Below are positions 24,311 to 29,460 of a stretch of 29,460 nt of DNA, one piece after another (the stretch's first letter is position 1; each line of letters begins with the position of its first letter). The translations under genes were made by a program, and so were the position numbers. The DNA comes from SUP05 sp964577715 (lineage in GTDB: Bacteria > Pseudomonadota > Gammaproteobacteria > PS1 > Pseudothioglobaceae). The notes beneath the pieces were generated by a model. The model ran no database searches. It was not told where the DNA came from and saw nothing but the letters and a program-made list of their open reading frames with translations. The stretch is from contig CAZOAA010000019.1 of the NCBI GenBank assembly GCA_964577715.1, positions 1 to 29,460 of the forward strand, given 5' to 3'.

Positions 24311-25319
24311 ACCTGAACAACTCACTGCTCAGCTTGCCAATCACCTTGAATCGCTTTATTTTGTTTTTGGCCCTGAGTTACTACTAGTTGAACAGAGTTT
24401 AGCGCAAATTAAAAACACCGCTAAAGCACAAGATTTTAACGACAAAATAAGTTTTGAAATTGACGGTAACTTTCAATGGGATCAGGTTGTTGCCGAAATT
24501 TCAGCCATCTCATTGTTCTCACCCAAACGCATTATTGAATGCCGACTTAAATCGGGGAAAATCGGCGCTAAAGGCTCTAAAGCACTTAGTGAAATTGCCA
24601 GCTCCCTGCCAAATGATGTCTTGTTAATTGTTTCAACTGGCAAGTTAGACATGGCGCAACAAAAAAGCAAATGGTTCAAAACACTAGAGCAAAATGGTGC
24701 AATTATTCAGCATTGGGAGATTCAAAGCGATCACTTAGTTGGTTGGATTGCTAACCATATGGGGCAGTTAGGCTTAGAGGCAAATAAAGAAGTTGCACAG
24801 AATATTGCTTTTTGTACTGAAGGTAACTTAACCGCTTCCATGCAAGAAATTCAAAAATTAAAAATGGCTTATCCTGATGGAAAAATTAACACTCAAGAAT
24901 ATTTGGAACAAATTAATCAACAATCTAAATATACGATATATGGCCTAATCGATGCCGCTTTATCTGGCGACAGCATCCAAGTTAACAAAATATACAACAC
25001 ATTAACCGATGAAGTTGCTATGCCAATTAAACTATGTAGTTCCTTATATCGAGAAATAAGCTCTATTATTAATATGTCAATTGAGCTGCATCAAGTAAAA
25101 GATATTAATTCTATCCTTGCAACTCATCGAGTCTGGAATAAAAGAAAGCCTATTATCACTAATGTCTTAAAGCGTCTTTCGTACCAGCACTTACAAAAAC
25201 TATTATTATCGCTCGGACGTATTGACCGCTCAATCAAAGGCATGGATAATCTTAACGTAATTAATGAATTACGCACCTTATTACTAAATTTAGCTGGGAA
25301 AACACCATGGGCTCAATAA
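24300..25319 (+). CDS. holA: DNA polymerase III subunit delta
   Basis: A 339-residue clamp-loader subunit that opens the beta sliding clamp. It starts with the family-typical MKIRPEQLTAQLANHLESLYFVFGPELLLVEQSL and shows the AAA-like core and C-terminal collar domain (RIDRSIKGMDNLNVINELRTLLL). Length matches E. coli HolA (343). It overlaps lptE by 11 nt and proA by 13 nt. Confidence 0.95.
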   Translation: MKIRPEQLTAQLANHLESLYFVFGPELLLVEQSLAQIKNTAKAQDFNDKISFEIDGNFQWDQVVAEISAISLFSPKRIIECRLKSGKIGAKGSKALSEIASSLPNDVLLIVSTGKLDMAQQKSKWFKTLEQNGAIIQHWEIQSDHLVGWIANHMGQLGLEANKEVAQNIAFCTEGNLTASMQEIQKLKMAYPDGKINTQEYLEQINQQSKYTIYGLIDAALSGDSIQVNKIYNTLTDEVAMPIKLCSSLYREISSIINMSIELHQVKDINSILATHRVWNKRKPIITNVLKRLSYQHLQKLLLSLGRIDRSIKGMDNLNVINELRTLLLNLAGKTPWAQ

Positions 25320-26566
25320 CTAATTTAATTACAACATTGGGTAAAAACGCAAGCACAGCTGCAAAAGCTTTGCGTGTCGCTACAACTGAGTCCAAAAACA
25401 ACGCACTTATTAATATTGCTAGCCAAGTTGATCAAAATCGAGAGAGCGTCCTTAAAGCCAATCAGCAAGACCTTGCACACGGCAAAGACAACGGTCTGGA
25501 CGATGCACTATTAGACCGACTCATGTTAGACGATGCTCGTCTAGACGGCATTATCGAAAGCCTTAACCAAATTGCAGCACTGCCTGATCCAATTGGTGAA
25601 ATCACCGATTTAAAATTCCGCCCAAGCGGTATTCAAGTCGGCAAGATGCGTGTGCCTTTAGGGGTGATGGGCATTATTTACGAATCCCGCCCAAACGTTA
25701 CTATTGATGCAGCAGCGCTTTGCCTAAAATCAGGCAACGGTGCGATTTTGCGTGGTGGCTCAGAAGCTATTCATTCTAATCTTGCGCTTTATGCTTGTGT
25801 CAAAGACGGTTTGATCGATGCCGGTTTGAGTGAATACTGTGTACAACTGATTGATACCACTGATCGCGCGGCAGTGACTGAGCTTGTTCAGGCTAGTGAC
25901 TACGTTGATGCGATTATTCCACGTGGTGGCAAAGGCTTGGTTGAAGCTATCAGTAAAAACGCCAAAGTACCGGTGATTAAACATCTGCATGGTGTGTGTC
26001 ACACTTACATTGACAAAGACGCCGATACTGATAAAGCCATCAAAATTGCCTTTAACGCCAAAACCCGTCGTTATGGTGTATGTAACGCCATGGAGACCTT
26101 GCTAGTGCACGCATCAGCGGTAGGTAGAGTATTGCCTGAACTCATTGCAGAATATAAGGCCAAAGGTGTGGAGCTTAGGGGTTGTGAGCAAACGCAGCAA
26201 TTCTCAGAGCAAGTTATCGCAGCCACAGACGAAGATTGGGACACTGAATATTTAGACGCAATTTTATCCATTCGTATTGTGAACTCAATGAGTGAAGCGA
26301 TTGAGCATATTGATCAGCACGGCTCAGGACATACTGAGTCTATCATCACTGAAAATTACACCTCAGGTCGTCGCTTTTTAACTGAAGTTGATTCATCTTC
26401 TGTCATGATTAACGCCTCTACCGGATTTGCCGATGGTTTTGAATACGGCCTAGGTGCAGAAATTGGCATTAGTACCGACAAATTCCACGTGCGTGGCCCA
26501 GTCGGCTTAGAAGGCCTTACTTCACAAAAATTTATCGTCCTTGGTGACGGCCACACTAGAACATAA
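25307..26566 (+). CDS. proA: Gamma-glutamyl phosphate reductase
   Basis: A 419-residue NADPH-dependent enzyme that reduces gamma-glutamyl phosphate to glutamate-5-semialdehyde in proline synthesis. The catalytic cysteine is Cys231 in HLHGVCHTYID; GVMGIIYESRPNVTIDAAALCLKSGN and RGPVGLEGLTSQKF are conserved. Length is standard. proB is not adjacent, unlike in many gammaproteobacteria; here the gene lies between holA (13-nt overlap) and tyrS (8-nt gap). Confidence 0.98.
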   Translation: MGSITNLITTLGKNASTAAKALRVATTESKNNALINIASQVDQNRESVLKANQQDLAHGKDNGLDDALLDRLMLDDARLDGIIESLNQIAALPDPIGEITDLKFRPSGIQVGKMRVPLGVMGIIYESRPNVTIDAAALCLKSGNGAILRGGSEAIHSNLALYACVKDGLIDAGLSEYCVQLIDTTDRAAVTELVQASDYVDAIIPRGGKGLVEAISKNAKVPVIKHLHGVCHTYIDKDADTDKAIKIAFNAKTRRYGVCNAMETLLVHASAVGRVLPELIAEYKAKGVELRGCEQTQQFSEQVIAATDEDWDTEYLDAILSIRIVNSMSEAIEHIDQHGSGHTESIITENYTSGRRFLTEVDSSSVMINASTGFADGFEYGLGAEIGISTDKFHVRGPVGLEGLTSQKFIVLGDGHTRT

Positions 26567-26574
26567 AAAAAATA

Positions 26575-27759
26575 ATGAACATAAATGAAACGTTAGCTGT
26601 TTTTCAGCGTGGTGCTGATGAAATCTTGCCACTGGATGAGCTTAAGAAAAAACTAGAAAAAAACAAACCTTTAAAAATTAAAGCAGGTTTTGATCCCACT
26701 GCGCCCGACCTACATTTAGGGCACACTGTACTGATTAATAAGCTCAAGCAACTACAAGATCTTGGTCATGAAATTTTATTTCTAATTGGTGATTTCACCG
26801 CCATGATTGGTGACCCTACCGGCAAAAGCAAAACCCGACCACCACTATCAAAAGAGCAGGTTGAAACAAATGCTAAAAGCTACACTGAACAAGTTTTTAA
26901 AATTCTTGATAAAGACAAAACTAAAGTAGTATTTAACTCTGAGTGGATGAATAAATTAACGCCAATGGAGTTTATTCAATTGGCATCAAAACGTACTGTT
27001 GCCAGAATGTTAGAACGCAACGACTTTGCGACGCGCTATAAAAATGATGAGGATATTGCGATTCACGAATTCTTATATCCCTTGGCACAAGGTTATGATT
27101 CAGTTGTACTTGAATCTGATGTAGAAATCGGTGGTACTGATCAAAAGTTTAATCTACTGATGGGGCGTGAATTGCAAAAACGCTACAATAAAGAACAACA
27201 AGTGATTCTCACGATGCCAATTCTAGAAGGCCTAGATGGCATACAAAAGATGTCAAAATCCTTAGATAACTACATTGGCATCGATGATGCACCAGATGAC
27301 ATGTTTGGCAAAATTATGTCGGTCTCTGATGATTTAATGTGGCGTTATCTTGAGCTACTTAGTTTTGAATCGCTTAATACTATTGAGTCTTGGAAAGATG
27401 AAATTGCTAATGGTGAAAACCCACGTAATATCAAATTTCGCCTAGCGGATGAAATCATCACGCGCTTCCATAATTCTGATGCTGCCAAACAAGCACAGCA
27501 AAACTTTATTAATCGATTTAGCAAAAATCAAATCCCTGATGAAATGCCAGAGTTCAGTTTTGAATCAGGCATAAAAATTGCCAACCTACTCAAAGATGCA
27601 AACCTAGTAAACTCAACCTCTGACGCCTTTCGTATGATTAAACAAGGCGCTGCTAAAATTAATGGTGATAAAATCACTGATCGCAACCTTGAGCCACCAA
27701 CAGGCACAGAGGTTTATCAAGTAGGTAAACGCAAATTTGCACGAGTTACTATTTCATAA
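26575..27759 (+). CDS. tyrS: Tyrosyl-tRNA synthetase
   Basis: A 394-residue class I synthetase. The ATP-binding signatures are HLGH at 47-50 (HIGH class) and KMSKS at 225-229, and a C-terminal S4 RNA-binding domain is present (SDAFRMIKQGAAKINGDKI). GFDPTAPDLHLGHTV and GGTDQKFNLLMGRELQ place it in the TyrRS type with KMSKS, different from the E. coli TyrS KFGKT type. No Shine-Dalgarno sequence is obvious before the ATG. Its stop shares one base with the next start. Confidence 0.97.
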   Translation: MNINETLAVFQRGADEILPLDELKKKLEKNKPLKIKAGFDPTAPDLHLGHTVLINKLKQLQDLGHEILFLIGDFTAMIGDPTGKSKTRPPLSKEQVETNAKSYTEQVFKILDKDKTKVVFNSEWMNKLTPMEFIQLASKRTVARMLERNDFATRYKNDEDIAIHEFLYPLAQGYDSVVLESDVEIGGTDQKFNLLMGRELQKRYNKEQQVILTMPILEGLDGIQKMSKSLDNYIGIDDAPDDMFGKIMSVSDDLMWRYLELLSFESLNTIESWKDEIANGENPRNIKFRLADEIITRFHNSDAAKQAQQNFINRFSKNQIPDEMPEFSFESGIKIANLLKDANLVNSTSDAFRMIKQGAAKINGDKITDRNLEPPTGTEVYQVGKRKFARVTIS

Positions 27760-28226
27760 TGAAACTATTCATCGCTAGTGTTATAGCGTTTTTGTTAAAT
27801 GGCTGCACTTCGTTAGAAGATTTTCAAAAAATGTCGCCAGAATCTCGTGCGCACAAAACCTGCAATAACGACGTTACCGTTCGACACTACAAATCTCAGG
27901 TTTATCAATTAACCAACGAGATTAATCAAATCGACGCTCTTCTTTTAAAAGGATATAGGACGCATGAAAACTGCACTGTCATCACCTATGAAAGCAACAC
28001 CTTAGGTGATGAAAAAGACAAACAGAAAAACTCAATTAAAAAAATATGTACTGAGGTCGTTATCCCGCTCACTAACTATACTTATGATCATGAAAAAAAC
28101 AAAAAATCTGAATTAATGACTAATTTAGGCAATGCCAAAAGCAAAAAACAACAAAATTTTGATCAGTGCTACCAAAAAGTCCTACTCATGACACCAGAGC
28201 AAGCATTCACCCGCTTTGACAACTAA
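27759..28226 (+). CDS. Lipoprotein of unknown function
   Basis: A 155-residue protein with a short signal sequence and lipobox Leu13-Asn-Gly-Cys16, so it should be lipid-anchored. The Thr after Cys16 does not signal inner-membrane retention by the Asp+2 rule, suggesting the outer membrane. After processing it is charged and probably helical, with a Lys-rich stretch (DHEKNKKSELMTNL) and four further cysteines that could form disulfides. I do not recognise the family. It is coupled to tyrS by TAATG and ends 21 nt before ssrA. Confidence 0.7.
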   Translation: MKLFIASVIAFLLNGCTSLEDFQKMSPESRAHKTCNNDVTVRHYKSQVYQLTNEINQIDALLLKGYRTHENCTVITYESNTLGDEKDKQKNSIKKICTEVVIPLTNYTYDHEKNKKSELMTNLGNAKSKKQQNFDQCYQKVLLMTPEQAFTRFDN

Positions 28227-28231
28227 AATGT

Positions 28232-28237
28232 TATAAT
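28232..28237 (+). promoter_or_regulatory. -10 box of ssrA
   Basis: A perfect TATAAT lies 10 bp upstream of the predicted mature 5' end of tmRNA. No -35 hexamer is found at normal spacing; a TTGACA at 28216-28221 is too close. Strong expression could depend on other upstream contacts. Confidence 0.5.
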
Positions 28238-28247
28238 ACTCACCCCT

Positions 28248-28594
28248 GGGGATGACATGGCTTCGACGAGGAGTTGGATCTCAAGGACGCATGCCGAGGA
28301 TAAAGATAGCTCGTAAAAACGCTCTTTAAAAAGATAGTTGCAAACGAAAACAACTACGCTTTAGCTGCATAGCTAACCGCTCCTTTGAGATTGTCTACGT
28401 TTCTTAGATAGCGGTCGATAGTAGACTCGCTAGGATTATTTGTTCCAGATAATTCGGTTAAAACTTTAGGAAATCGCTACTTACATCCCTGATGGTCGGG
28501 TGGTAGGCGGCTAACTCAAATAGACCAAGCTAAGCATGTAGACTCTTTGTTTGAAGGTTTTCGGACGCGGGTTCGATCCCCGCCATCTCCACCA
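28248..28594 (+). ncRNA. ssrA: Transfer-messenger RNA (tmRNA)
   Basis: The 347-nt RNA that rescues stalled ribosomes by trans-translation. Its ends pair as a tRNA-like acceptor, 5' GGGGATG with CATCTCC plus encoded ACCA, and the T arm GGGTTCGATCCCC is present near the 3' end. The reading frame starts at GCA 28340 and encodes the degradation tag ANENNYALAA followed by TAG (28370-28372). The tag ends in the usual ALAA recognised by ClpXP. The gene is single-piece, not permuted. A toxin-antitoxin pair starts 47 nt downstream. Confidence 0.97.
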
Positions 28595-28599
28595 AATTC

Positions 28600-28641
28600 A
28601 ATGCTATAATAAATACTTATTTAAATACTTATTATAGCATT
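28600..28641 (+). promoter_or_regulatory. Promoter/operator palindrome of TA module 2
   Basis: A perfect 12-bp inverted repeat, AATGCTATAATA (28600-28611) and TATTATAGCATT (28630-28641), ends at the base before the antitoxin ATG. Its left arm includes TATAAT (28605-28610). The layout suits an autoregulatory operator overlapping the promoter. The hairpin could also weakly terminate ssrA transcription. No Shine-Dalgarno sequence is visible, and the mRNA might be leaderless or short-leadered. Confidence 0.5.
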
Positions 28642-28893
28642 ATGGAACAAATATTAGCCAATCATACAGCCAGTATTAGCGAGCTTAAAGCTTCTCCCAC
28701 TAAATTATTAAATCAAGCTAAAGGTGAAGCTATCGCTATCTTAAATCACAACACGCCAAGTGCTTATCTTATTTCTGCCAAAAAGTACTCTGAACTATTA
28801 GAGGCTACAGATGATTATCTACTTGCTAATGAAGTCGGGAAAAGACTTAACGATCAAACTAGCACAATTCCAGTAGATATTAATGAGTTATAA
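28642..28893 (+). CDS. Phd/YefM-type antitoxin (StbD-like), module 2
   Basis: An 83-residue antitoxin with the same layout as the one at 353-598: ISELKASPTKLLNQA and AIAILNHNTPSAYLISAKKYSELLEA, the Phd/YefM DNA-binding signature, then a charged C-terminal tail ending in PVDINEL. Its last codons overlap the toxin start by 11 nt, exactly as in module 1. It starts immediately after a 12-bp operator-like palindrome and 47 nt after tmRNA. Confidence 0.88.
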   Translation: MEQILANHTASISELKASPTKLLNQAKGEAIAILNHNTPSAYLISAKKYSELLEATDDYLLANEVGKRLNDQTSTIPVDINEL

Positions 28894-29170
28894 GCTAGAG
28901 TTCCACGCAAAAGCATTAAAAGAATGGAACAAACTTGATAATGCAATCAAACAACAATTTAAGAAAAAACTAAAAGAGAGAATCAAATCTCCAAAAGTAG
29001 CAAAAGACAAACTCAAAGGCTATCAAAAAGTTTATAAGATAAAACTCAGATCAGCTGGGTATCGCCTCGCTTATCAAGTTATTGACGACAAATTGATTAT
29101 CTATATCATCGTGATTGGGAAAAGAGAAAACAATGAAATCTACCAATCGCTAAATCAGCGGAAAAATTAA
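28883..29170 (+). CDS. RelE/ParE-family toxin (StbE-like), module 2
   Basis: A 95-residue basic protein closely related to the toxin at 94-363: FHAKALKEWNKLD, then FKKKLKERIKSPK and YKIKLRSAGYRLAYQVID. The C-terminal GKRENNEIYQ supplies the late Arg and Tyr typical of RelE-type ribonucleases. It is intact and overlaps its antitoxin. Expected role is mRNA cleavage when the antitoxin is degraded. Being next to ssrA is notable because tmRNA releases ribosomes from mRNAs cut by RelE-type toxins. Confidence 0.88.
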   Translation: MSYKLEFHAKALKEWNKLDNAIKQQFKKKLKERIKSPKVAKDKLKGYQKVYKIKLRSAGYRLAYQVIDDKLIIYIIVIGKRENNEIYQSLNQRKN

Positions 29171-29408
29171 AAAAAATAAGCAGATTTGTAATATTTCTTA
29201 AATTTTTACTAGCATTGCATACATATTTCTGCAACGCCTGAAAACCTCTTGTTTTTAGCCTAATCACCCTCTTTTAAGCAATAAAACCTTACGCTACAGG
29301 GTGATAGTTGTTGTTTTTAGTGATTTATTATCTTGCTTACGATTGTAAATATTGGTATTTACACTGATTTTGATTATTTTAGAAGTTTTTGCTTTAAAGG
29401 GTACCGCT
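29171..29408. other. Gene-free tail before the IS-like end
   Basis: No intact gene was seen. An 8-bp inverted repeat, ATCACCCT (29263-29270) and AGGGTGAT (29298-29305), is widely spaced. On the minus strand a short stop-interrupted reading (AKNKRFSGVAEICMQC) has a coding-like look and could be debris of an older gene, but I cannot name it. Confidence 0.4.
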
Positions 29409-29460
29409 TAGATTCAACTTGCAAGTGCAACACATTCATGGAGAATGTGTTTATGAACAA
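29409..29460 (+). mobile_element. Left end of an IS30-family-like insertion sequence, partial
   Basis: The stretch from 29409 (TAGATTCAACTT...GCAACA) aligns without gaps to the IS30 terminal repeat as I recall it, with 18 of 25 positions matching, including TAGATTCAA and GCAACA. A 9-bp hairpin follows, AACACATTC (29429-29437) and GAATGTGTT (29443-29451), and then an ATG AAC AA at 29453 that could open a transposase beginning Met-Asn-Lys or Met-Asn-Asn. The rest lies beyond the window. Confidence 0.5.

Noticed and set aside
28216..28221. TTGACA as the -35 box of ssrA
   Set aside because: Only 10 bp separate it from the TATAAT at 28232, too short for a sigma-70 promoter.
1..29460. CRISPR array
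   Set aside because: No regularly spaced short direct repeats were seen. The repetitive pattern at 6650-8600 is the degenerate coding repeat of the Sel1 protein.

Overview
The window looks like A+T-rich chromosome of a gammaproteobacterium. EF-P with its lysylase EpmA, an Rnf complex, LptE, YcgN and an E. coli-like ftsH-folP-glmM order all point there. The compact overlapping genes, Rnf and isolated sucCD recall the SUP05/Thioglobus group of sulfur oxidisers, but no gene in the window proves that placement.

Layout: (1) Positions 1-3523 form an accessory edge. It holds the 3' end of tRNA-Cys and a terminator, then a RelE/StbE-type toxin-antitoxin pair. Next comes a restriction-modification-like module: an EcoRI-type adenine methyltransferase overlapping a DUF262-HNH nuclease, with a divergent controller-type HTH gene and a repeated operator-like motif between them. 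A 400-bp non-coding stretch with nested palindromes follows. (2) 3524-10210 is all minus strand: ArsI/CadI-like dioxygenase, rubrerythrin, argG, a DUF2914 protein, ycgN, a large Sel1-repeat protein, epmA and efp. (3) 10263-13053 is plus strand: sucC, sucD and an overlapping NAD(P)-binding oxidoreductase-like gene. (4) 13050-23710 is one nearly gapless minus-strand run: ftsH, folP, glmM, a TSUP permease, rnfA, rnfB, rnfC, rnfD, rnfG, queA, a HIT protein and a thioredoxin-like protein. A sigma-32-like heat-shock promoter lies in front of ftsH. No rnfE is present. (5) 23858-28226 is plus strand: lptE, holA, proA, tyrS and an unknown lipoprotein. (6) 28248-29460 is a second accessory edge: ssrA (tmRNA), a second toxin-antitoxin pair paralogous to the first, and at the very end what looks like the terminal repeat of an IS30-type element.

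How the parts work together: the core genes cover translation (EF-P modification, tyrosyl-tRNA, queuosine, ribosome rescue), envelope building (GlmM, LptE, FtsH), folate, arginine and proline synthesis, and membrane redox coupling (Rnf). The two edges, each abutting a small stable RNA gene, carry the defence and stability genes. The most interesting candidate system is the methyltransferase/DUF262-HNH/controller module at 684-3110.
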